Shown: in pieces, positions 1-10,276 of the stretch
Numbering within the stretch: the first letter of the stretch is position 1
Layout: each line of letters starts with the position of its first letter
Assembly (NCBI RefSeq): GCF_036711975.1
Contig: NC_091968.1
Location: 28,877,001 to 28,941,000, forward strand
Length of the DNA: 64,000 nt
Direction: 5' to 3'
Origin: Onthophagus taurus
Taxonomy: Eukaryota; Arthropoda; Insecta; Coleoptera; Scarabaeidae
The notes under the pieces: generated by a model
What the model was told of the DNA's origin: nothing
The model's database searches: none
The model's input: only the letters and a program-made list of their open reading frames with translations
Made by a program: the position numbers and the translations under genes

Positions 1-462
1 TATATTTACATTAACATAAAGCCTAAATTCATTAAGGAAACAAAATAACTTTCTGAAGGAATCTAATTTAAACTTAATTTACAATAAATCTTGAGGCGTT
101 TTCGTTTTAAATTACTGATGCAAGATCTTATTAAACCTATATTGTGAATAACACAATATAAAGTTCTCTTTGTTGGATCTTGGAAAGTATTCAATTCAAG
201 TTTTTTTTTCTCTATAATACTTAGTTAAAGTTCTATAATCGTTTATAGACGTAAGGTTGATTTTTAGTGAATTATTTTTGACCATAATTGTAAATTTTGT
301 AGTGGTTAACGCTTTGATGTCATTGATAATTTCTTTATAGTTTGAAGTGTTATGTAGAAAGATAGGAGGAGGTACTTTAGGCCCTTTTTGGGAATTATTT
401 TCCAAAGAGTGGTCATTAATATCATCACTGTGTTGTCTTCACTAGCAAGAACATGGAACCTA
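1..462 (-). pseudogene. LINE (jockey/X-element type) ORF1 fragment
   Basis: Read on the minus strand, the stretch from about 405 to 196 encodes a segment with PPPIF followed by a lysine- and asparagine-rich region ending YYREKK. This is the pattern of the gag-like nucleic-acid-binding ORF1 protein of jockey/X-element non-LTR retrotransposons. A further piece reading NRFHVLASEDN lies upstream near 462-425 in another frame, and homologous-looking sequence continues below 196 after a frameshift. The copy therefore has at least two frameshifts and cannot be functional. It runs off the left edge of the window. The family call rests on motif recognition; the boundary near 462 is where the MITE-F repeat begins. 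Confidence 0.6.
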
Positions 463-467
463 TTTTG

Positions 468-694
468 CTAACTTGACAGTCTAATAATAATTATTTGAAA
501 CGTCAAAATTTCCAAAAACGTCAATTTAATTTAATTTTTTTAGGACTTTCTAAAGGTTTAACATTAAAAAAGCGTAAACAAATTCCTTTTTCGTATGATT
601 TAAGCATAAATTAATTAATTTTCGAAAAAAAAAGATAACGCTTCATAAAATTAATATTTTATGAAATGATTGAATTTTGACAAATTGCTGTGAA
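468..694. mobile_element. MITE-F copy 1, left part
   Basis: This stretch closely matches 15170-15360 and 15950-16165, starting at the shared attatttgaaacgtcaaaat and running through tgacaaattg. It is one copy of a short dispersed element without coding capacity (called MITE-F here). The copy is cut after position 694 by the P-like element and resumes at 5117. The 8 bases GCTGTGAA at 687-694 recur at 5117-5124, as expected for a target site duplication. Confidence 0.75.
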
Positions 695-1025
695 CAGAGA
701 CAAGGAAGGATAGAGATGGCCAACTCTACCTTATTAAATTGTACCTTGCGTACAGCGCCATCCGATGTCACCGCAGAGTACTAATCATAGATTAAAACCA
801 ACTTCCACTAGGATAATGGTGTAAAACTGGGCTAACCAACGATCTGGCAACATTGTTCGCTGCGCATCGATCGTTGGGGCTAACTTTAACCGCAAAATTT
901 AAAAATAACACAATTAATATTGCTTTGAAAAAAGGAAACAAATATATTTTAAATGAAAGATCTAATTTCAACATAATAATTTATTATTCACAAAACTAAT
1001 AAAATTTGGTAACATAAATAGAATA

Positions 1026-1167
1026 TAAGTATGAAGGCTTTCACGGCCGGTGTAATTAAACTAGAACTAATAGTAGCACTATCGAAGACGACTCGAAATC
1101 ACTTCGAAAATTTCTAGTTAGTGTTAGTTCTAGTGATAGTGTTACTATTAGTTCTAGTTTTAGTTCA
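1026..1167. mobile_element. Small hairpin element, copy 1, with 12-bp target duplication
   Basis: A 142-bp insertion is bracketed by direct repeats ATAAATAGAATA (1014-1025 and 1168-1179). It begins with a GGCTTTCACGGCCGG block shared with the copy at 28030. It then carries inverted arms built from tagttctag-type words: attaaactagaactaa near the left and ttagttctagttttagtt at the right. There is no coding capacity. The 12-bp duplication suggests staggered-nick, retroelement-like integration rather than a cut-and-paste transposon of the TA or 8-bp class. Confidence 0.65.
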
Positions 1168-1840
1168 ATAAATAGAATAATGTTACATTTTGTTTACCCT
1201 AACAGTTTTTGTAGCGTCTTCCTGGATGGTAATGAAAAGAAATTTGATAAGAACCGGTATCCTTTACCACTTTGTTTGTAAATGTAAAGAGCACTTCTTT
1301 TTTCTGATTTCGGGACTGGCTGCTAAAGAAATTTCTAGTTTCTTTATTCAAATATTTGAGGTTCACCAATACCTGAGGATTTTTCCTCAATTGTATTAGC
1401 TTTTGCCTTATTATTGTGGCATTTTTCTTAGCGCGACACAACGCTTTCTTTACTCCAGTTAGGTTGCAATTGCTGCAGTTCTTTGTAAAAGGTAATTTCC
1501 TCCGTTTCTTATCTACAAAAATAAAGATAATTTTAAATAAGAATGATTATTCAGTTTTTATGGTATTTACCAATTATTTCTTTTTCATCACTTAGGTGGA
1601 ACCGTTTCCAATTCATTTCTAATGAAATGACAGAATTTTCCTCACAAAATGAGGTTGAAGCAATTTCGCAACCTTGTTGTTTACTACATCCAGGATAGAC
1701 TTGCATAATTGAACTAGTTACACCAGGAAGTTTGTCGGGACATACATATGTGGGGGTATAAATATATATATATATATGGCATGTCGGGGTATAAACATAT
1801 ATAATATAGTATATAATGAATTATATAATTATGAATTATG

Positions 1841-1855
1841 AAACTAAATAATTAA
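1841..1855. repeat. Target site duplication of the Penelope-like element, left
   Basis: AAACTAAATAATTAA here is repeated exactly at 4419-4433. The pair brackets the retroelement and gives its insertion boundaries. Confidence 0.75.
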
Positions 1856-1905
1856 CTAAAGTAGTTTATTGGGATACACGACCAACACGACAAAGGCTAG
1901 ATAAT
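1854..1905. repeat. 52-bp terminal inverted repeat of the PLE, left
   Basis: This is an exact reverse complement of 4339-4390. It overlaps the start codon at 1904. Confidence 0.9.
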
Positions 1906-3831
1906 GCTTTTAGCAGATGTAGAGTCTATAATTAAAGTTTTGCCTAGTAATTTACAAAACATAAAAAGAGCTCAAGTTACAAACATTATGACTAATTTTC
2001 TTAATGGACACCAACACTTGAATAGTACCCAGCTGTTTTTGAAGAGGAGTTTGATCTCTACAAAAAGGTTTTTGAGGCTCGAAAGAGAGGACCCGATTCT
2101 TATATTAAGAGCAGATAAAGGACAGGTTATAGTAGCTATGTTTAAATCAGAATATATATCTAAGTCTTTAGACTTATTTAACGATCAGTCCACTTATTGT
2201 ATTTTGGATAGGGACCCCACTTCAAAGATACAAAACAGAAACAATAAATTTTCAAAAATTTTATTAGAAAGGGAATACATTGATAAGAGATTGTATAACA
2301 GCCTTAGATGTCACAATGGTGTCATTCCCAAATATTATGGGTTGGCGAAGATCCACAAGGTGAACTGCCCTTTGAGACCCATCATATCTTTTGTAGGTTC
2401 CCCCACATACCACTTGTCAGAGTTCCTGTCAGGTATTCTGAAACTTTCTTTTAGTGAGAGAACTTCCTACAATATCAAGGATACTTTCTCTTTTGTAGAG
2501 AAAATTAGGGATATAAAACTCCCCCTAACTTTATGCTTATCTCACTTGATGTGGTGTCTCTCTTCACCAACATACCTCTCAACTTGGTGAGAGATATATT
2601 GTTACAAAATTGGGACCTAGTAAGTTCTGTCACTCCTATTGATATGGATTTGTTTTTACAACTGATAGTGTTCTTGTTTGAGTCTTCGGTATTTACTTTC
2701 AATGATGTTATTTACAGTCAAAAATTTGGCACTCCAATGGGAAGTCCTTTGAGCCCCATCTTGGCCACTATGGTGATGGATCATCTTCTCGATCAATGTA
2801 TTCCTTTGTTGGGTTTTTCTCTTCCTTTTATCTACAAGTATGTGGACGATATAATTTGCGCTGTACCTGTCGACCGTATCGACGATGTTATGGATGTGTT
2901 CAACAACTTTGATAGTCATTTACAGTTCACGGTTGAAACTGAATCTAACTCTAGTGTTCCTTTTCTCGATACTATTGTTATAAGAAATTTAGATCAGACT
3001 ATTAGTTTAAATTGGTATACTAAGCCAACATATTCGGGGAGATATATCAACTTTCATTCAAACCATCCTCTCAATCAGAAATTGAACACTGTGGTTGCTA
3101 TGGTGAACCGTGTCAGATCCATCTCTGATGTCCGCTTTCTTGACTCTAACCTAAAAAAGCTCCGGGATACATTCGTCAACAACGGGTATCCGATAGTTCT
3201 AGTTAATAGAATTCTTTATCACAATGGTACTTACCATCGTAATATTAGTCAACCTTCTGAGGGTGACGACCAGCACGACATATCTAGCCTCCCTGGCCTC
3301 CGGACCCACTTTGTTAAGATTCCCTTCGTCCCCAGGCTGACTGATAAACTTGTTTCAGTTCTGAGGTGTGACTCGGTTAAGTTTGCTAAATGCAATTCCT
3401 TTCCTTTATCCACCTGTTTTTCTAGGACTAAGGATTTGGTTCCTAAAGGTTTACAATCTAATGTTATTTATAGGGTTCCTTGCAATAATTGCGAAAAAAC
3501 CTATATAGGCACTACCAGTCAGTATTTTGATGCTAGGATCAAACAACATAAACGTGATTGTCAATCTAGAGATGAAAACAAGAGTGCGTTGGTTCATCAC
3601 CATGTTCTCAGTGGTCACCATTTTAATTTTGAGAATTCTCAGATTGTTGATAAAGAATCAATTTATTCAAAGAGATTGTTCTTAGAGATGTTTTACATCA
3701 ATAAAGAGGTTAACTCCTTAAACTTCAGAACTGACACCCAAAACCTTAGCTCTATTTACAGTTACCTTGTTATGAAGGACTGGGGTAGAAGGGATCAAAC
3801 ATCAATTGTGGGTGATTCGTTGGTTTTCTAG
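1904..3831 (+). pseudogene. PLE reverse transcriptase with GIY-YIG endonuclease, frameshifted
   Basis: Two overlapping frames (1904-2590, then 2533-3831) together encode about 640 residues. The first has the PLE N-terminal segment RADKGQVIVAM and PKYYGLAKIHK. The second continues the polymerase palm with LISLDVVSLFTNIP, GTPMGSPLSP and the catalytic YVDD. It ends in a GIY-YIG nuclease: VIYRVPCNNCEKTYIG, with an arginine downstream (DARIKQHKRD). The frames are offset at about 2520-2530 by what looks like one lost base in a C run, leaving the rest open. The protein would copy RNA at a nicked target. As read here it is broken, but only by this single lesion. Confidence 0.9.
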
Positions 3832-4338
3832 TTCTTTTTCGGTTTTTGTTTCCTTTTTCATAATTTCAATTTTATTCCCCCTCTCAACGCCACCTAGTGG
3901 TCACTTTTGGTGTATTTGGTGTTTCGCCGTGATGACGGTTGGCCAGCCTTGTTTCTTTTCCAGTTTTTGTGGTATAAAAAACTTACGTGACTTATTGCCT
4001 CTTAACTTTTAACGAAAAATTTTAACGTGTTCTCTTTGTAAGTAATAATTTTTTAATAGTTTCAAAATTAACTTTGTAATGATTTTTAGTATCTTTTGAT
4101 CTTTAATTGCTCACCTTTAGTGAATTATTAGAAGTATAAGATATGTTTAGTGCTCAAAGTTTGCGACCTCATGTTTAGCTTTGGTTCGGTTCCTTTATGC
4201 AATCCATTTTTGTAAGTTGTTCAATTGTTTTGCTTGTTAACTATTGTAACTTTTGTTCTTCAATATTGTAGTTACCTATGAAGAAGGAAAAATAAAATTT
4301 CCGAAAGCTCGGTAAAGATAAAAGGAAGCCTCTTTTCA

Positions 4339-4390
4339 ATTATCTAGCCTTTGTCGTGTTGGTCGTGTATCCCAATAAACTACTTTAGTT
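4339..4390. repeat. 52-bp terminal inverted repeat of the PLE, right
   Basis: This is an exact reverse complement of 1854-1905. Confidence 0.9.
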
Positions 4391-4418
4391 CCTAACAGTA
4401 ACGACCGTTACTACTCCT

Positions 4419-4433
4419 AAACTAAATAATTAA
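4419..4433. repeat. Target site duplication of the Penelope-like element, right
   Basis: This 15-bp sequence is identical to 1841-1855. Confidence 0.75.
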
Positions 4434-5116
4434 TTTCATACCATGCAGCATACCTGAAGTATCTTCTGTTGGTTGATCTTGTGGAGACAAAAAGCAATTA
4501 TTTATAGTTTCTTCTTACAAATCTAAATGATTTAAAAAACATATATAGATTAAAAAACAAACTTTTTATCCAAAATTTCATTTACCTAGTAAGCATAATG
4601 TAGCTAGCTTTTTCAATTTTTTCTCAACATATTTGCACATTGTTGCAAAATGGTTGGGGCAAACACAATAGTTACTTAGACGCTTATTATTAATTAATTC
4701 AAATAATTTTGAATTGTGTATTCCAGAGAGCCAAGCCATTCGAATAATAGGGTCGGTCGGAAAATAATATCTAGAAATACAGAATGAAAGTAATTATGCT
4801 GTATTAATTAATAATTTTTATAATTTACCTTTTAATGTCTATCATCACAAGATGGTACACAGCAAGGATTAATAACCGACATTTTTATCATTTAAAAAAT
4901 TTTAAATGTTTTTTACACTTTTTTACACTTAATTACAAAATTACACTCATAAATTACACTTATTAAAAAAATTAACTGATTTATCAATATCATTTATATT
5001 TGACATCCTTAAAGGTTGTTTAAATTTGAATTTGTGTAGAATTAGTTATCGACGGTGACATCGGATGGCGTTGACGACGGTTACAATTTTCATTCATTTG
5101 AGATCCCCCCCCCATG

Positions 5117-5200
5117 GCTGTGAAGTTGGTTACAGTTGGTAACATTGAATTGGTGTCACATTGACGTTTAAATTTTATTCAAAAATTAATTTAATTTATT
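5117..5200. mobile_element. MITE-F copy 1, right part
   Basis: Sequence from GCTGTGAAGTTGGTTACAG through the cattgacgttt motif matches 15352-15415 and 16157-16215. It is the continuation of the copy interrupted at 694. The remaining ~215 bases to the first exon at 5418 are plain AT-rich intron ending in a usable 3' splice site. Confidence 0.7.
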
Positions 5201-5417
5201 TATTTATTTCTTTCGATGATTTATTATTTTTGTTAGATTAATAATATATGAAATTGTAAGCACGGTTGATTTTGTCAATTGAGACTCACAATACTTGTTT
5301 GGAACTCACTTTGACCGTCTGCATTCAACTAAAAATTTTTTTTTTGATTACATAACTTAAAAAAGAATAAATTTTTGTGTATCCGATTTTTGATTACATT
5401 TTATTAAATGTTTATAG

Positions 5418-8400
5418 GCGTTTTTGTGAAAATCCCGATGCGGAATGTGTCTCAGAAGAACCTCTTATGGAATCAGGTGGACACGATGGTTTAGATGTTC
5501 GCATAGAAACCCTCCTTCGAGATTGGCACCACAGCCCCGATTTATTATTTAGTATACACCCCGTTGATGGTAGCTTTTTAATTTGGGTGGTTGAGTGGCT
5601 TGATGAGTACCATCCCGGATCATTTAGACAAGCTCAAGTTTCGTTTTCAACCCGAATCCCTTCCGCGTTCCCCCTTGGGGATAGTTTGAGCATGTCGACA
5701 ACTGTCAGCCTTTATAGTACAGCTCATTTTATAAAACATGTCGTTAAAAATGCTTTGAGGGATTATTCAGGGTTGAGTATAGTTAGGGAGGAGGATGAAA
5801 CGAATCCTGGCGATGAAACGAGTATTCCAAAACCGGAGGAGGATAGTAAAGAAACGTCCCCCGTGGTTTATTTAGTAACTAAACACGATAATGGGACCTT
5901 GAATTTGTGGCAATTAACTTTTGCCGATAAAAGTAAATACACTCAAGTTTTGAGTATTGGTCATAATAGTAGAGCTTCAGGGCATCGGTTTCGTGTTAAC
6001 GATATTACATGCCACCCTGTACTCCCATTATTATTAACTACGAGTCATCATAACATCGTTGAACAAAATAAAACAACTTCGAAAGGAAATATCGGTTTTT
6101 GTAGTGAGTTGATTTTATGGAAAGTTGATGCTGTGGGGCCTTTATCGAAATCGGGGGGAATTTGTGAGTTGGCTAGGATATCTTCCCCGGAACCTTCAGC
6201 TTTTAGTAACGTTGCATGGATTCCAACTTTACTACCGAGCAGTACTTTAGGAAATTTATCTAATTCGCCCAGCGCTTGTTTTGTGGCTTCCGACGGGCAA
6301 TGTTTAAGAGTTTATCAAGCCGTTATCGACGCAAGGACTTTACTCGCTGATATTTCCTTCAAAGAATCGAGAATGAATAATATTAATGGATCTGAATCAA
6401 CAGAAACTTCATCAACGAACGAAGAAAGTTTGTTAGAAAAAATTAACATCGTTTCTCAACAAAGTACTTCAAGACCGGGGTGCATAATCCAATTGGAAAC
6501 TATTTCACCGGCTATTGAGTGGCAAAACACCACGTTTTTACACGTTTATCAAGAACAATTAATAACGGGGCAAAGAGCAGCTAAAGATATCCCTTCAAAC
6601 GATGCTATGGTTGATTTACAACATAATATCGTGTTTGAGCAACCTTTCTTTATCGTTTTATTAGATTGTACAGATCAAAACACGATCATCCATACTTGGA
6701 AATTAACGATTTCTTCGAACGAACCTGAATTATCCTTAACGGGAAGTCAAATGTACGTTCCAGATTGTAATTTAGTACAAGACGAAAATGATTTATCCCG
6801 CCGAAACAGCATCGAGTCTTTACATCTAAAACAAGCTAAAGTTAGTCCTCATATAAGTATAACAACCAAACGGGAAATAAAACAAGTTTTAAAGCTTCCG
6901 GATGGTGTTGAAATAATTCATGCAGCCCCAGCAGCGGGTCATTTAAGCTCGGCTTCGATTTATCCAGCTTGTTTGGCTCCTTATTGTTTTGCGACTGCTT
7001 GTAGCGATGGAATGATCCGATTTTGGACGGTTTCTGAGGCGGTTAATCAAGTGAGAGAGATGAGGGATTATATGTTGGAGGAGGATGGGGATATTGTTAA
7101 TAACGGGAAAGTTTGGTGCGAATGGAATATGGTTAAAGAATCTGCGATTGATATTGATGGGCAAGTTTTAAATATAAGCGTTGCTTATTCGGGGAGATTA
7201 GCTTGCGCTTATAAATACGGGCGAAGTTTTACACGTCCGAATAAAGATCAAGATCACGATTCGAGATACATTAATTTATGCGTTGCGATTTATGAATGCG
7301 AATCAACCGGGGGAACCGAGTGGATTTTAGAGGATGTTATCCACTTAAAAAACATTCATTTACCAAGGATTAGTATCGATAAACACCTTGATTTGCGCTA
7401 TTTATACGACCACAAAACCTTGCAAAAGAAGCAAAGAATTAACGAGGTTCTACATACATTTTCGAACGATGAGCGCCAAAATTTAGCGACCGAACCCAAC
7501 ATAAAACCCACGTTATTAGCAGTCCCAAGTTTTAGCACGCTCCAATCTTTAAGAAAAAGCATAACGGAAATGGGCAACATTTGCCCGTTAACTCAAAAAC
7601 ACATCGTCCAATTAGATTGGGTCTCGAACGAAGATGGTTCTCATATATTAACGGTTGCTTGTGGAAGCAAAATCATGTTATACACTCCTTTATCGTCCGA
7701 TTTAGCCCAAGCTAACGTAAAAGCAATGAAAGAATCGATAACAACAAATCGTCCCATATTAAGAAAGGCGAGTTCTTTAGCTCAACCCCTTTTTGTGGAC
7801 GATTTTAAATGGATGACGTTACGAAAAATCGAACTTCAAACGGCGGATGGTCTCCCCCCGCTTCCAATGCAAATATCTTGGGTGCGAGATGGAATTTTAG
7901 TCGTTGGAATGGATTCGGAGATGCATGTTTATTCCCAATGGAAACCTCAAAATTCAAATCAACAGATAACCTCGAACGAAACCGAATTGAAGAATGCTAG
8001 AGATGTCGATTTTAGAACGTTAACTCAAGAGAATCAGCGGAAATTAGCCGCGGTTCCAACGTTGGGTCGAATTAGCTCGGTGAATCTTCAATTATTAGAT
8101 CGAAAACGCATCGCTGCTAAAGATAGCACGATTGATTATATGCCCGATTATGGGTTGTTTGAAGCTTCGAGGATAGCATGCCCAGTTTTACCTCAATATC
8201 ACCCAAAACAATTAATGGAGTTATTAAATTCCGGGAAAATCCGATGGGTTAAAGCGATTTTATCTCATTTGGTGAGGTGTATTGGAGGAAATATGGACTC
8301 AGTTGAAGATATTCAAGGATGGGCTAGAACTAGGACTTTATCGGTGAGTTATCCAGCGGGAAGTCCCGAGCATAGGGCGAGTATTGGAGAAATTGTCTTG

Positions 8401-10276
8401 GATTATAAAGAAATCGATAGTATCCCACCCGTTCCTTTATGGACTTTATTAGCCGCCGATAAAGAACAACCATTAACCCAAGAAGAAAAAAAAGATTACA
8501 ACGAATTATTCGACACAACCTTATCAATGGATGAACCTTTAGACATTTCGTTAGAAGACCAAGACACAACGCGTTTGGAAAGACGCCCATCCGAACGTAA
8601 TTTAGGGGTGGGTCATTTCACCCCGCGTCAAGGTCGAATTCTTTCAAGATTATTAACACACACTCACCTCCCAGGGCTTTCAAGTCTCGATCAAATGCAT
8701 CTTTTAGCCCTCGCGGATACAGTTTCAACTTGCAACACAGATTTAGCGGAAAGATTCGCAATAGATGCTGCGAAATCAGCTATGGCGAAAGAAAACATAA
8801 TTGGGCAATCAGAAAATGTGATTACTGATTCATTAGATGATTGCGGTTTAAGATTTTTGCTCGCAATGAAACATTATAATTATCTGTTGAGGTGTTTACC
8901 TTTAGCGCAACGTGCCCAATTTCAAAAACAAGGTGTTGGAACTAATAATTTAGCTTGGGCTTATCACTCCGAGAGTCAAGAGGAGTTGTTGAATTTGATT
9001 CCAAGTTACGCGAAGGGCGAACCAACTTGGCCAATTCTTCGGGAGTTAGGAGTTGGGTGGTGGGTTAGAAATATTAATTTATTAAGACAATGTATGCAAG
9101 TTTTAGCGAAAGCTTCTTACCAAAGTAAACAAGATCCCATGGATGCCGCCTTGTATTATTTAGCTATGAATAAGAAAAGTCTTTTATGGGGGCTTTATCG
9201 CTCAAAGAAAGACCAAAAAATGACGCAGTTTTTCGCGAATAACTTCACGGAGGATCGCTGGAGGAAAGCTGCCTTAAAAAATGCGTATGCTTTGTTAGGG
9301 AAGCAAAGATTTGAGCATGCCGCTGGGTTCTTTTTACTCGCCGGTAGTTTAAAGGATGCCGTTGAAGTCTGTTTATACAAACTCCAAGATATTCAATTAG
9401 CCATAATCATAATTCGCCTCTACGAAAGTGATGGCACCTCATTAAAAAAACTCCTTTACCAAGAAATTTTAGGATGCGACACCGAAGGTAACAACCAAGA
9501 CATGTCAAAAGCCCACCCAGATCCTTTCCTACGCTCAATGGCTTTATGGACCTTAAAAGAACACCAAAACGCTTTAAGCACGCTATTAGTTGGAAACGCG
9601 GGAAATCAACACCCCGCTCACGAAGACGACGAACGCCGAGAATGCAAAGAAACCGACCCAAACGTTTTTAATTTCTACGTTTATTTAAGGACGCACCCCC
9701 TCCTTGTTATGCAACACAAAGCTAAATCTGGACAAAAAAAAGTTTGGTTACCCGGAGGGAAACAAGTTGTGGTTGAAGAAACGATAACCCCGTTAGAAAG
9801 ACAATTATATTTTACAACAGCTCATGGTCATTTTAGAGCTGGATGTCCCGCTTTAGCTCTTGAGGTCCTCTCAAAATTACCTTACGTAGTTACCGATTAC
9901 ACAAAACAAACTCCCGTGACTTCACCAAAAGATAAAACAGATAATGAAATCTCAACTGGAATTTTATCTTGGGATTCTAAACCGCAATTATCTCAAAAAA
10001 CAACCGATTTTGATTGGGGAGGAACCTCCGATTTTGGCACAAAAACCGATGATTTAGTTTTGGAATGGGATGAACCCAATGAAGAGGATTCCGACGATTC
10101 AGACGGAGGAATCAGCATGAACATAGGCAAGAATAAAAACGATGAAGAGGAAGATGATAACGGCGAAGATGGTGATGAACAAATTGATATTATGGCGCAA
10201 CAATTAAAGTTTGTGGCTTGTTTGAAAATTTTAATGGAAGAATTATCTACTTTAGCAACCGGATTCGAAGTCGATG
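5418..10276 (+). CDS. Rbcn-3A: Rbcn-3A exon: WD region and Rav1p-type core
   Basis: One uninterrupted 4.86-kb exon. It begins after tttatag and opens [10 protein letters not shown]. The N-terminal third carries WD-like segments such as [16 protein letters not shown] and [15 protein letters not shown]. The middle holds the Rav1p_C-like stretch including [20 protein letters not shown] and [18 protein letters not shown]. Helical-repeat sequence follows ([39 protein letters not shown]). The 3' part is strongly acidic ([24 protein letters not shown]) and ends [10 protein letters not shown] at a GTGAAT donor after 10276. An apparent stop at 10297-10299 lies in the following 57-bp intron and is not used. 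Confidence 0.93.

Larger units (their letters stand above)
1856..4418 (+). mobile_element. Penelope-like retroelement (PLE)
   Basis: A 2.56-kb element lies between 15-bp direct duplications (1841-1855, 4419-4433). It carries a reverse transcriptase with a C-terminal GIY-YIG endonuclease, the defining PLE architecture. The two ends hold 52-bp perfect inverted repeats (1854-1905 and 4339-4390); the left one runs into the start codon of the first reading frame. Beyond the right repeat is a perfect 16-nt hairpin (AGTAACG-AC-CGTTACT, 4397-4412). A TGAAGAAGG...TTTCCGAAAG motif lies near 4279-4304, similar to other hammerhead-core-like sites in the window. The identity of the inverted repeats and of the duplication points to a recent insertion. 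Confidence 0.9.
1199..4882 (-). pseudogene. THAP-domain P-like transposase, disrupted
   Basis: Minus-strand exons can be traced at about 4882-4829, 4770-4586, 1760-1571 and 1512-1199, each with plausible GT/AG borders. The first two encode a THAP zinc finger: CVPSC, then FPTDP, then CPNHF, the C2-CH pattern with HF after the last pair. The last exon encodes FFSSQSRNQKKE and neighbouring residues, resembling the P-transposase segment just after the coiled coil. The first exon has an in-frame TAA, apparently from a one-base insertion, and the gene is interrupted by the Penelope-like element. DNA-binding and transposase roles are inferred from the family. No intact product is possible. Confidence 0.6.
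695..5116 (-). mobile_element. P-element-like DNA transposon with THAP transposase remnant
   Basis: The element sits inside MITE-F between 8-bp duplications GCTGTGAA (687-694 and 5117-5124). P elements make 8-bp duplications. Both ends start with CA read inward. Subterminal inverted repeats of about 50 bp lie at 738-786 and 5036-5083, with a perfect core GCCATCCGATGTCACCG. Inside, the minus strand carries THAP-type and P-transposase-like exons. The element was later hit by a Penelope-like element (1856-4418) and a small hairpin element (1026-1167). The outermost inverted repeats are poorly matched, so the exact ends rest mainly on the duplication and on comparison with uninterrupted MITE-F copies. 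Confidence 0.75.

Noticed and set aside
792-974. 60-residue minus-strand frame with a hydrophobic start
   Set aside because: It overlaps the subterminal repeat of the P-like element and has no homology or context.
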